NCBI GenBank assembly: GCA_003427395.1
Contig: BFEA01000761.1
Span: forward strand, 211,374 to 250,490
Reading direction: 5' to 3'
Length of the DNA stretch: 39,117 bases
Source of the DNA: Chara braunii
Taxonomy: Eukaryota; Streptophyta; Charophyceae; Charales; Characeae
The first letter of the stretch is position 1. Each line of letters begins with the position of its first letter. Below the pieces are notes generated by a model. That model did no database searches, was not told the origin of the DNA, and saw only the letters and a list, made by a program, of their open reading frames with translations. The position numbers and the translations under genes were made by a program. Below are positions 18,990-28,665 of the stretch, one piece after another.

Positions 18990-21000
18990 CCCGGTAGCGC
19001 TCCTCCGCCCCCGGGCGGGTGATGGCCCCAAGCAACGAGGTACTCTGCACCATCCAACTTGAAACCGGTCTGCGACAGAATATACCTATTGGCCTGTCTG
19101 GCAAACCAAGCAGCGTACGGAGTACGCCTCCACCTCGCCTGAAAAATAACAAACGTGTCGCTTACGGATGCTCGGTAAAAACCCTGCGCAGTGAGTCGGC
19201 TCAAGCATGAGCACACTCCTAATGATCCAGTCCGTGAAGGACTCATCCAACGGAGCCCATGTGTCCTTCATACGGTGGACAAGATCTTGTGCCCACTCGA
19301 TCACGAGGGACATGCGTTGGTCGTCACGATCCATCCGCCTAAGCAACTCCATGACAAGCTCTATAACATGGACGATGGCGGCGACCCCCTGCCACCAAGG
19401 ATCCCATTTGATTTGTCGCCGTGCCCAACGCGCCATGTCGCAGACGTCAGCGGACCATGGGATAGAAGCAAAAGTCTGCGCGTCATCCCCTCGCATCATG
19501 CCCTGCAACATACGCAGAAACGAAGTCAGTGCATATCGCATTGGCTTGCTGGGGCCCGTAGAACTTGAACTCGTAGAAGATGGTCACCCATCTTCGAAGG
19601 ATATGCATTGCATCGTCCGGCTCCCCCTCTCGATTGATCGTCATATACATGACTACCCCTCGCGAACCTGCTCCAAGGAAATTCACGATCGGTCTCCCGT
19701 CTTGTGATTTCCTCCCGTCGAAAAGGATGGTGGCACCCAGAATGGTTTCCTCACCTCCTCCAATTCCTCTGCCAACTTGGCACGGTGGGTCTCCACCGTC
19801 TCAATGCTCGAAATCTCCTTGTGGGTGGGAAACACAGCTCGCGGGGAAGTGTCAGGCTCCTGAAGAAGCACCTAGACGTATGCCTTTCATGCCTCGTTGT
19901 GAAAGGCATTGAAGGAGACTCCGCTGGAATAGAGTCAGCGAAGGAAGGTCTTCTCGTGGCGAGCAACCCACTTGCCACTGTAAACCTCAAAAACCCTTCT
20001 GCTGCCGCAACCTCTTCCGAGGCTGGGTGGCAGCTGGATCAGCACCTCCTTCCTTTCTCTTTGAAGGACCCTCCCCGCTCGGACCCTCCGTCGAAGGTGC
20101 AACCGTCTTGTTGAATTGTCACTATCAGTACACGATCCTTTGCCTCGTCCGGTGGAGGGTGGGGTTGGGAGAGATGGTGGGTAGGGTACGACCGACCGAC
20201 CGTTGGGGGGTGGAGGGGGTGACAGGGAAAACGACGTGATCGACATCGATCGTGAGGTTTGTGGGTTGGGCGAGGAGGGTTTCCCAGGACATGGGGATCT
20301 TGTCACTAGGAGAGAAGGTTAACGGAGAACCCATGTCCTGGGAAACCCTCCTCGCCCAACCCACAAGCCTCACGATCGATGTCAATCACGTCGTTTTCCC
20401 TGTCACCCCCTCCACCCCCCAACGGTCGGTCGGTCGTACCCTACCCACCATCTCTCCCAACCCCACCCTCCACCGGACGCTGCCCCGCCTCTCCTGAAAA
20501 TTTCACCAACATCTCAATTTCAGAAATCTTGAGAAATTTCAGAAATCTTAACAGAGGAAATTCCAATTCTCCAAATGACACAAAATTTGGCACACACCAA
20601 CCTTGAACAAAAACAAGAACAGGCAAAAAAAAAAAAATCAAAAACATAAAATTCGACCCTGAAACCCTAATTTCAGTTGTGGACTCGTTACCCAGGGCCT
20701 GAAAATGGGGGTCCCCGTTAACCATTTGTGGAACACCGCCCCGGGGCACATCGAATCCCCGCTTTGTTGCGTACTTCCCAACCCTCTCCATCTGATCAGA
20801 CTCAAACCGGCGGTAAGTCCGTCGTGCGATCTTGTACAATGCCTCGTCAGTGACATCCTTAAAGTAGTTGGTCTACACGAAGTGTCTCGTGACATTATAC
20901 TGAGTCCCCTGAAAGACTTCGTTGCAAAATATGCAACGCAACATCATCACCTCCTTGTCGCCAACCTTCAGGCCGACAATAAGGTACCGTTGTCGGGGCA
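18990..21000 (-). pseudogene. hAT transposase remnant: BED zinc finger, linker and DUF659-like core
   Basis: On the minus strand from about 20975 the reading is VGDKEVMMLRCIFCNEVFQG, with Cys codons at 20933-20935 and 20924-20926, followed by NVTRHFV. This is a BED-type zinc finger, interrupted by TAG at 20873-20875. Then come YKIARRTYRRFESDQ and VGKYATKRGFDVP. After an inserted inverted repeat the linker resumes with a basic KRKEGG..PRKRLRQQ stretch and VYSGKWVARHEKTFLR. Stops TGA 19935-19937, TGA 19887-19889 and TAG 19872-19874 lie in one frame. A shifted frame gives VNFLGAGSRGVVMYMTINRE and NAICTDFVSAYV, the DUF659-like core with its Asp. ALYKLxx-like and YFSGEVEAYS regions follow to about 19020. 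Nuclear DNA-binding transposase by family; clearly inactive. Confidence 0.78.
20148..20477. repeat. Near-perfect inverted repeat, 148-bp arms, 34-bp loop
   Basis: The left arm 20148-20295 and right arm 20330-20477 are reverse complements with two mismatches by my reading (146 of 148). The loop is 20296-20329. The structure lies inside the hAT pseudogene, between the zinc-finger part and the basic linker. It is not a normal part of a hAT coding region, and the frame leading into the linker is closed by stops at the arm edge. It may sit in a former intron or be an inserted snap-back copy. Transcribed on either strand it would fold into a long hairpin RNA. Confidence 0.93.
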
Positions 21001-21580
21001 AATACCCTAACAATGGTATTTGCCGGGGACTTTAAACGTCGGGCGTTGTCCGACTCTTTCATTGAATTGAAGGACGTGATGAGACTGACGTTTGCCAAAA
21101 GTTTATTTAGACATGACCTATGACTAAGAGACTAAAAGTTTTTGAACTTTAGTCCGAACGCATGTGGCGTCCGGGAGTAACGGATGTGAATGGCAATGCT
21201 TCGCTTTTGTCGAAGCCGCAGAGGCGCACGGACATGGGAATGCCAAAATTAAACCTATTCTAGGAGGCGCGCGATTCAGGGACTAAGTAGGCTAAAAAGA
21301 GGGATACGTCGGGTATAGAGCCGCGACGCAGGGGGAATAGGAAGAAGGGGTTTTTTTTCCTGGACCGCAGGAGTTGACATCGAGTCAGGGGGTTGATAGG
21401 CCAATACCGAGGTCACGCGGCTAACCGATGTGGCAGGGCCTGCTAGCAAAGCCTATTAGGCTTTAGGCAGGCAGGATTTGCAGAGCCTCAGGCAGGTTGG
21501 GCCTGTAAGGCCACGACATGGAGAGAAGTGACTGGGCAAGCTCTTCATATAGAAGAGATGCTCTTATCACTGTCGTGATA
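21001..21580. other. Spacer upstream of the hAT remnant
   Basis: No gene is recognised. Small self-complementary phrases occur (actaaaag/actttagt near 21132-21155). A possible promoter for the hAT remnant would be expected here on the minus strand, but no TATA or initiator signal can be assigned with confidence. Confidence 0.35.
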
Positions 21581-21670
21581 GGAGCTAGCCCAGTAGGATA
21601 CAACACTTGACTTTTACCCAACGGATACCGGGATCAAGCCCGGCTGCACACATCCTACTGGGCTAGCTCC
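21581..21670. repeat. 19-bp inverted repeat enclosing a tRNA-like core
   Basis: ggagctagcccagtaggat (21581-21599) is the exact reverse complement of 21652-21670. On the plus strand TAGCCCAGTAGG (21586-21597) matches the pol III A-box consensus and GATCAAGCC (21632-21640) matches a B box. A ccggg/cccgg stem resembles a T arm. The expected acceptor stem does not pair, so this is not a functional tRNA. A tRNA-derived short element is my best reading. Confidence 0.5.
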
Positions 21671-21911
21671 TTTTGGAGTAGCCCAAGCAGTTGGGCACGC
21701 GATCATCAAGATCGTGCGGCTGCGATCTGCCGCGCATAGATCAGCATGGCCCCTTCGCAAGAATAACACGCATAAATTGAAAAACGGTCCAATGAATTTT
21801 CGATCCCATCAGGGATCGAACTCGGGTCGATGTTTCAACAGGGAGAGGGGTTTCCACGAAGTGACCCTTGGCACGAGAAAAACAAAAAAATAAATAAATA
21901 AATAAATAATA
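21671..21911. other. Spacer, A/T-rich toward the right
   Basis: No gene is seen. An (aaat)n-type run at about 21885-21909 leads into the TATA-rich target site of the following element. Confidence 0.4.
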
Positions 21912-21919
21912 TATATATA

Positions 21920-22538
21920 CAGGGTCACCAGCCCGTAAGTACGGAGGTCCCCGGGCAGACCTCCGTAAGTACGGGCGTTCGGGGTCCCGTACGGGGTCCG
22001 AACCCGAAGGCGTTCGACCCCCACCAAAATTTATTTTGGGGCCTAAAAATAATAATTTTTTTCTGAGTGTTTTTCTGTGAGTTCGCTATGACGTGAGGTA
22101 CACGCCTGTAAATTTTCAAGTCATTTGGCTAAGAATTAAAAATCACCAAAATTGGCGGTGTCAAAACGTGTTCGCCCACGTATTTTTTCACTTTTTACTT
22201 TTTGTTTTCACTTTAGTTTGGGGTCTAAACAATTTTATTATTTTTTAAAACTTTTTTAGTGGGTTTTGTATTATGTGAAGTACACATCTGTAAATTTTCA
22301 GGGCATTTATCTATGCCAAAAAAAATGAAAATCGCCAAAGATGGCAGTGTTGAAAACATGCTCGCGCACTCACTAAATTTAATTCTCTTTTTATTTATAT
22401 TTATTTTTATTATTAGTATTTATTTTTCGTATTTTATTTTTATTTCAAATTTGGTAAGGAATTCGGATGTAATGCTCGAGCAAATCTTGTTTAATTTATT
22501 TTTCTCCATAACATATCTTTATTTCAGATTTGTTTTAT

Positions 22539-22569
<31 letters not shown>

Positions 22570-22658
22570 GGTTAGCGTTCGGCCCGAACGGCCAAACGCA
22601 TTCCCAAGGGGTCCCATACATTCGGGCGTTCGGCCTGTCCCGAACACCGGTTACCCTG
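21920..22658 (+). mobile_element. Non-autonomous hAT element, copy 1 (739 bp)
   Basis: It begins CAGGGTCACC and ends GGTTACCCTG and is flanked by TATATATA on both sides (21912-21919 and 22659-22666), an 8-base target duplication typical of hAT. The ends are GC-rich and full of CGTTCGG-type palindromes; the interior is A/T-rich with gtacac-ctgtaaattttcag repeated in two subunits (about 22098 and 22280). There is no transposase. Copies 2 and 3 (28666 and 30793) lie in the opposite orientation. Confidence 0.88.
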
Positions 22659-22666
22659 TATATATA

Positions 22667-22840
22667 TATAAAATAAATAAAAATCACTGTTGGCCGGCAC
22701 CCGTTGAAAACGGACAGCCGTTTATTTTCTGAGGTAAAGTTTTTTCTTTTCTTTTTTTTCTCTGAGTTTCTTATATTTTTGTCTTATATTTTTTAGATTC
22801 TTTTCTTTTAGATTTTTTAAAGATTCTTTGTAGGTTTAGA
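22667..22840. other. T-rich spacer
   Basis: T-rich sequence without a gene, lying between the hAT element and the organelle-derived rRNA block. Confidence 0.4.
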
Positions 22841-22942
22841 ACACACGTGCTACAATGGCAATGACAATAGGAAGCAAGGCTTTAAGGCGGAGCGAATCCT
22901 GAAACATTGCCTCAGTTCCGATTGTTCTCTGCAACTCGAGAA

Positions 22943-22992
<50 letters not shown>

Positions 22993-23000
22993 TGTACTCA

Positions 23001-23033
<33 letters not shown>

Positions 23034-23053
23034 ATTTCTTTTGCCCGAAATCG
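22841..23053 (+). rRNA. rrn18 (fragment): Mitochondrial-type SSU rRNA, 3' fragment
   Basis: Contains acacacgtgctacaatggca, gttggaatcgctagtaatcg, cggatcagcatgccgcggtg and tgtacacaccgcccgtcaca, the conserved 3' domain (helices 42-44 side) of bacterial-type SSU rRNA. The wording (gcaatgacaataggaagcaag, gcctcagttc) is close to land-plant mitochondrial 18S rather than plastid 16S. It ends abruptly near tttgcccgaaatcg. It is embedded in nuclear repeats, so it is a NUMT and not expected to be functional. Confidence 0.85.
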
Positions 23054-23084
23054 TCTCTATGATAAACCAATGACTTTGATACGT

Positions 23085-23322
23085 TACGCACGTCAAGTGC
23101 GCAACATGTTCGAACGTTGTTTTCTCAGTTGAAAACAAAGTGGCGAACGGGTGCGTAACGCGTGGGAATCTACCAAACAGTTTGGGAAAAATCCCAAACA
23201 GTCTAGATAGTCAATTTAGCGTGATAGTCAAAGCTTTTAGCGCTGTTTGATGAGCCCGCGTAGTATTAGGNAGTTGGTTAGGTAAAGGCTGACCAAGCCG
23301 ATGATGCTTAGCTGGTCTTTTC

Positions 23323-23359
<37 letters not shown>
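23085..23359 (+). rRNA. rrn18 (fragment): Mitochondrial-type SSU rRNA, 5' fragment, placed after the 3' fragment
   Basis: Contains gtggcgaacgggtgcgtaac, tgatgagcccgcgtagtatt and ccacactgggactgagacac, the conserved 5' domain of plant mitochondrial SSU rRNA. It stops right after acggccc. A ttttc/gaaaa hairpin precedes gtggcgaac, as in the variable helix of this region. Because the 5' domain lies downstream of the 3' domain with the central domain missing, the order is permuted. One N occurs at about 23271. Confidence 0.85.
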
Positions 23360-23360
<1 letters not shown>

Positions 23361-23695
23361 AGGTTTAGGTCCTTGCGTGAGTACCTTCTCAGGCAATCTA
23401 GTGCCGCGTGGATTCTCAAGTCTCGGGCTCGCTATTGACATCGAGCACGAATTCAGCCGTGGCTTACTGTCCACGTATACGCCCGCCGCCTGCTTGAGAC
23501 GTGGACAGTAACGTATGGCCCGGAATGGGACCGGCTTCACGTATCAAGTCCGTTATCCTAACCTTACCTTCTGCTTCATCGAAGCCGTTCTTCGACTTTC
23601 GCGTGCTGCTTTCAGGCATGACCTATCACTAGGCATACCACGCACGTGTAGCTCACACCCTTGGCCTGGGCCAGCTTGAGATGGTGTGGCAGAGT
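23360..23695. other. Organelle-like sequence with a 13-bp hairpin; identity unresolved
   Basis: The block lies between SSU and LSU rRNA fragments and is GC-balanced, unlike the A/T-rich surroundings. ttactgtccacgt at about 23466-23478 pairs exactly with acgtggacagtaa at about 23500-23512. I could not match it to a named mitochondrial gene. Confidence 0.45.
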
Positions 23696-23733
23696 TGGAT
23701 AAAGAGTAACGGAGGCGCGCGAAGGTAGGCTTC
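23696..23733 (+). rRNA. rrn26 (fragment): Mitochondrial-type LSU rRNA fragment
   Basis: ataaagagtaacggaggcgc followed by gcgaaggtaggct matches the conserved domain V segment (bacterial AAAGAGTAACGGAGG..CGAAGGTTGGCT). The fragment is under 40 bp and cut off by a C run. It is consistent with the same scrambled mitochondrial insertion as the SSU pieces. Confidence 0.65.
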
Positions 23734-24650
23734 CCCCCCCCGTCTGGTTCGTTTCATTATTTAGGTGCCCGTTCGTTTTGACGAACGGGCCGTGTTGGAG
23801 GATGACAGTGCCAACTGTTTCGTCAGAATTTCACCGACTCATCAAGAGGCTGAGCCCCGACAGTCGGTATGACTGCGTGCGGGGTGAGCCAAGTCGAACG
23901 ACTCTACCCCTAGAAGGGGGAAGTATACACTTTGTATGTGTGTGTGTGTGTGAGAAGAGAGAGAGAAAGAAAGAAACGAGGCGACTTTGGAGCACCCCCT
24001 AAGCCTATGGGCAAAGGTCTACGCCTGTTCACTTGAAAAACGGGCTGAAGACCATCGCCTGAACCTCACGCCATTCGCGCCTGGGCTCGGGCGCGAATTA
24101 TAGGGAAAAAAAGGGGGACCCCGATGAGCATGACTGTAGTTCATCTTTGTGAAACGGCTTAGAAAGGGTGGCATCTCGTTTTGAAAAACGAGCTGCCCCT
24201 TTCAGAGAAAAGAGGGGTTGGAAAAAGAAAAAAAAAAGGGAAAGGAAAAGTAACAGCTACGTACGTGAACGCGACCGTGGATTAGGTGCAGGGGTAGAAG
24301 GTTCTAGGTGGTGATAAGACTGTGCCTGTTCGTTTTTTAACAGGCTGCAATCTGGCTGGGTACAACCATTTCCTGGAGCATGTGGCCTGTGGGGAAGGTC
24401 AGGTGCTTCCGGGAATGGATGACCTTGGTTTCTCTAAGGGAAACCCAAGGCACTGAGCTCCTGGTTGTTGCACCGACGAATTTTGTTTGGCTGTGAGCAA
24501 AGCAGATGCCCACATGCCCTCATTTGTTGTGTTCAAACATATGATCTCTCGCGGCAAATGAAATCATGAGACGGGGAACGACCACATTTATAGTCATTTC
24601 ATGTTGCCCCCCAGCATCCTGTACAACCTCGCTACCCCCAACAAGGCCCT
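23734..24650. other. Hairpin-rich, probably organelle-derived sequence
   Basis: Clear hairpins: gcccgttcgt/acgaacgggc at 23767-23790, a long one at about 24161-24202 (gaaagggtggca with tgcccctttc, inner ctcgttt/aaacgag), gcctgtt/aacaggc at 24324-24345, and ccttgg..ccaagg at about 24424-24451. Several loops share a cgttttga-like phrase. gtgcggggtgagccaagtcg near 23878 resembles a group II intron 5' end, but no domain V was found. A (tg)n/(ga)n tract lies at about 23936-23970. No protein is assigned. Confidence 0.4.
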
Positions 24651-25667
24651 GCATACGTCGACCCATACCAGAGTTCAGTTTTTTATTTTTTTTAATTAAA
24701 AAAAAAACACAAATTCAGAGGGCATGAGGTGGTACCCAACAACCTTCTCACAACCTCATGCCCTCAAAACCCCCGAACCCCCCACCAACCACACGATTAT
24801 GGAATTCACAGACCTCGTTTTTTTACATCGAACGGACGTTTAAATGGGGATTCAACGCGAATTCAACGAGGAACCCACTTTGAATCGAATTTTGGACACA
24901 TTGGTCAGTACCGTAAAATAATTTAATTAAAATAAAGAAGACAAAATTAAATCGACTTAGCCTCTCCTTCAGGTCTACTCGTTCGATCCTGAATTACCTC
25001 ATTTGTCTATACTTGTTCAAATAGTTTTCTTCCTCTATCTCCTTCGACTTCTTTCGTGTAAGTTACCTCCAACTTAGAAAAATAAGAACAATTAAAATAA
25101 ATTGGCGATGGGCACGTTATCTCTCTAGGAAACATCTGGGGCGAGGGTTCGTTGTTATATGAATCGGCCCTGTTATCGACTCAAATTGGACCGTTCTACG
25201 GAGTGATACTTACTGATTCGCTGGAGACCGGCTGACTTTTGAGATCCGAGCTTTGTGCTCGAGCGAGGAGTACCCCAAACCACTTCCCAGAGGGTGAGAC
25301 ATACAACTCTTTGAGTAATGCACCTGATCAAGAATCATCCACAAAGTAGTTTGTCATCAAATAATACTAAAACGTATGGAGGCGGGTGTGTGCGTGTCCA
25401 ATCTTAGGTCGACGGTAGGATGGAATGAACGACTTTGGCAGAGCATCTCGTATAGTCAGAATTGGGGCAGCCCGACTACCTTGTCGGTTGCATCAAGGTT
25501 ATTGTCTACGCCAACTTTTCGTTGGCGACTCATTATGATTTTTTTTGCTCATCGAGTTTGACCCGAGGTGGTTGGGTTTTTATTTTAATCGTGCATTATT
25601 AGTTCTACCATATAATGCATAGTTTTTTTCAATTATCGTTTCAACTTATGTTAAATCGTATATTCTG
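24651..25667. other. Spacer with small hairpins, no gene recognised
   Basis: gagggcatgaggt (24718-24730) pairs with acctcatgccctc (24753-24765), and cgccaac/gttggcg pairs near 25510-25527. A 61-codon frame at 25376-25561 has no known motif. Nothing else is supported. Confidence 0.4.
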
Positions 25668-26013
25668 TGTAGCATCCTGTTCAGGTTCGGTAACCGAACC
25701 CGAACGTTCACGGCCGAACGTAAACGAGCGTCAAAACCTCCCGAACGCGAACATAAAAAATATTAAAAAATAAAAAATTCTCAAAAAAATCTAAAAAATA
25801 TATATGTTATGTAAAATAATAAAACAAATAACTTTTTCTTTGGGGGGTATGCTCAAATTCGTAACATAACTCAAGTTAAAAATCAAAAACAAAAAAAAAG
25901 TCTTTTTTTTTTTTTTTAATATGTTCAGCCGAACACGTTCGGGGGGCATTCGGCCGAACACCCAAACATGTTCGGACGTTCGGAAAAGCTCCGAACATGT
26001 TCGGTGTGCTACA
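25668..26013. mobile_element. Element B, copy 1 (about 346 bp)
   Basis: Ends TGTAGCATC and GTGTGCTACA are inverted repeats; including flanks, CTGTGTAGCA and TGCTACACAG match over 10 bases. Subterminal GC-rich palindromes (cggtaaccg, gaacgttc, catgttcgg) flank an A/T-rich centre with ttatgtaaaataataa and actcaagttaaaaatc. There is no coding capacity. No matching target duplication was found. The centre resembles that of the hAT element at 30793-31529, so the two may be relatives. Confidence 0.75.
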
Positions 26014-26248
26014 CAGCTTATAGTCATGTTTATCGGCTATGATTAATTCGTGTTGATGTAATTGAGTGCAGTTATTATCACTTGTTTTCCGTTAGCGTTT
26101 AAGAGACGATGATTAAGTTGTGGGTTTCATGCTTGGTTAAGACCGTCTTAGTTAATCGATGTTTGTTTGTACCCAAAAGATCAGCACACCTCCCTTGTAT
26201 GTAAGAGACTTGATAAATTTATTTTTGTCCTTCCCACTCTCAATCTAG
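26014..26248. other. Possible intron or intergenic sequence
   Basis: T-rich sequence without repeats of note. It ends in a pyrimidine-rich tract and caatctag, a possible 3' splice site for the exon candidate that follows. Confidence 0.3.
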
Positions 26249-26359
26249 TTTGTTCGTTACAAGAGGAAGGCTGCAGGTGGGATTGCAACCCCCAAGATCG
26301 TGCCAAAGCCTCTGTGGAAGGCTCACCCCACCAATTGTGAGAGCTCTATCACAACTTAG
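26249..26359 (+). CDS. Candidate terminal exon, 36 codons, unknown product
   Basis: After a pyrimidine-rich tract and tctag, a frame reads FVRYKRKAAGGIATPKIVPK and on to a TAG at 26357-26359. The composition is protein-like and strongly basic, unlike its surroundings. I do not recognise a family and cannot find the partner exon, so this could be chance. Alternatively the exon continues to the possible donor ttag|gtatac near 26388 in another frame. Confidence 0.22.
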   Translation, partial: FVRYKRKAAGGIATPKIVPKPLWKAHPTNCESSITT

Positions 26360-27117
26360 GTGATGTTTTGGAAGCAGAGATATGTTAGGTATACCTTATT
26401 TGCCTTGTGTAAACCTTCTTGTTTGTCTATGTCACTCTATCCGTATCAGTACAGCTCTCTACATTGTTTGCTATATATGCATGTGCCCCTATGAACTTTT
26501 ATTTTCTATTCAGGACTCGATCCATATTTGTATAAAGAAAATCTATGCATGAAGTTTATCCCTTTCTGTTGTTTGAATTCAGATGAAGAGGGATGAATTT
26601 GGGAAAGGTGGGAGGAAGGTGTTTTTTTTTTTGCATTTGACTGGGTCTTCAAGAGGTCAGATATAGTTTTTAAAATGAATGGTTTAACTATTTTGTTCTA
26701 TTTTGTTTTTGAATGACCAAGCATTGTTTCTAAGATCAATGGTTTGGTTGTTGTGTTTCTTGACAGGTTTTCTCCACGACAAGACATTGTTTCTATGATG
26801 AATCATTAGTGACCTAACTCATTGTCCGATGTAAAATGAGATAAAAAGTGCCAATCATCTGAGGGTTCAACCAACTACTTGCCTGAAATTCGTGAGAGAT
26901 TTACCTTGGTTGCATGTGGCTGTTTGATTGTGAGTCTAGTCTAAGTTGTCTTCTGATAGGTAGTAGCTTTAGACGTTCGCTATGTGTTGGAGCCATAAAA
27001 GTAAGTTCAATGTTCGTTCTTTCAAAGTTAAGTTGTTGTATCTGACTTTGTATAAAGTTTGGAAAAACACTTTCACTACAAGAACTGCTGTCAAAATTTC
27101 TTCAAATCCAGATAAAT
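26360..27117. other. A/T-rich spacer, no gene seen
   Basis: Low-complexity T-rich sequence. Two related phrases recur near 26665-26690 and 26714-26745 (aatggtttaactattttgtt; caatggtttggttgttgtgt), a weak local duplication. Nothing else is supported. Confidence 0.35.
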
Positions 27118-27467
27118 GTGTAGCATCGTGTTCGCGTTCGGTGACCGAACCCGAATGTTCGCGACCGAACGCGAATGAGCGTTAAAACCCTCCGAACTTA
27201 AACACAAAAATACTTAAAAAAAAATAAAATCTCTTAAAAAAATAAAAACAATGTATGTTATGTACAATAATAATACAAACAATGTTTGTGTGAGAGGTAT
27301 ATTCAAATTCGTAACCAAACTCAAGTTAAATATAAAAAGGAAAAAAAAAAAAAAAAAAAGCATAAAAAACAAAACGTTTAACCAAATACGTTCGAATGAC
27401 GTTCGGCCGAATACCCAAACATATCCGGACATTCAAAAAAAAAAAAAACATGTTCGGTATGCTACAC
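27118..27467. mobile_element. Element B, copy 2 (about 350 bp)
   Basis: It starts TGTAGCATCG and ends GTATGCTACA. It has the same order as copy 1: ttcggtgaccgaacccgaa, gcgaccgaacgcgaa, an A/T-rich centre with attcgtaaccaaactcaagt, and a terminal catgttcgg. An A run of 19 bases interrupts the centre and another lies near the right end. It is more diverged than copies 1 and 3. Confidence 0.75.
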
Positions 27468-27602
27468 AGTGAGGGATTTAGTCGAATTTTATTTTTACAA
27501 AGTTCAAACTTTTGTCCTAACCATATATTTGACTTAATAAAAATTTGAAAAACTTACTTCTTAGGGGAACTGTTGCCTAAATTTTTACTAAATCAATAAC
27601 TG

Positions 27603-27947
27603 TATAGCATCGTGTTTGGGTTCGGTGACCGAACCCGAACGTTCAGCACCGAACGCGTACGAGCGCCGAAACTCTCCGGGCGCGAACATAAAAATATTAA
27701 AAAATAAAAACAAAACAACCTTCTCCAAAAAATCTGAAAACAATGTAAAATAATAATACCAACAACTTTTGCCTTGGAGGCATATTCAAATTCATAACCA
27801 AACTCGAGTTAAAAATCAAAAACGTGTTTTTTTGTTTTTTGTTTTTTTTTTAATATGTTCAGCCGAACACGTTCAGGTGGCGTTCGGTCGAGCACCCGAA
27901 CATGTTCGGACGTTCGAAAAAGCTCCGAACATGTTCGGTGTGCTACA
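27603..27947. mobile_element. Element B, copy 3 (about 345 bp)
   Basis: It starts TATAGCATCG (one change from TGTAGCATCG) and ends GTGTGCTACA. Shared internal features: ggttcggtgaccgaacccga, actcgagttaaaaatcaaaa, gttcagccgaacacgttc, catgttcggacgttcg. It lies in the same orientation as copies 1 and 2. The 136 bp between copies 2 and 3 is A/T-rich spacer. Confidence 0.78.
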
Positions 27948-28657
27948 CGGATCAAGAAGTTAAATAAAATTAGACTCGGGAAGTCGAATTATTTTTAGGA
28001 TCCATATTTAGTTTTGTATAAATTTTTGGAAGGTGCTTTTGCTAAGGGAAGTGTTGCCGAAACTTTTACAAACCTAAAGAGTTTAGTCAAATTAGCATTT
28101 GCAAAACTGAAATTTTTGTCTTCAAATCAAACCTGACTTAGTATAAATCTGAGACTCTTACTTATCTAGGGGAAAATATTGCTCAATTTTTTTATTAATT
28201 CAGGGAAAGTCAAACTCTTGTTTTGAAATTTATATTATTTGACTTAATATAAATTTTGGCATCACGGTGTACATGCATGCGGGTTGTGCTTACACGTATT
28301 TCTATAAGCGACACGTTCGTTCGTACATGTGCTCCCGTACGTGGGCATACGCAAAAAAAAAAAAAAAAAAAATCTGCAAACAAAATATGTTATGAAAAAT
28401 GATATTTCAAACAAGTTTTATTTGAGACTCATCTCAAAATTTGAACCAAACTCGAGTAAAAACTCAAAACCACAAATAATAAATAAATTAAAATAAAAAA
28501 TAAAAAAACAAGAAAAAAATGAAAAAAAATAATGACAACATTTTATAACAAATATATGTTATGTAGCATTACGATACAAACAAATTTTGTCAGAGAGTCA
28601 TCCCCTAATTCCCAACAAAACTCGAGTAAAAATAATAATAATAATAATAACAATATT
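27948..28657. other. A/T-rich spacer containing an older relative of the same repeats
   Basis: Phrases such as aaaatatgttatgaaaaat (28383) and aaactcgagtaaaaa (28450 and 28620) match the centres of element B and of the hAT copies. The region therefore looks like an older, decayed copy into which hAT copy 2 inserted. A matching inverted part appears at about 29570-29660. No gene. Confidence 0.5.
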
Positions 28658-28665
28658 ATCATAAT

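Noticed and set aside
18754-19062. Arg/Ser-rich plus-strand frame
   Set aside because: It comes from a GC-rich tandem duplication and overlaps the edge of the minus-strand hAT core.
23870-23900. Group II intron 5' end (gtgcgggg)
   Set aside because: The 5' consensus alone is too short, and no domain V hairpin was found downstream.
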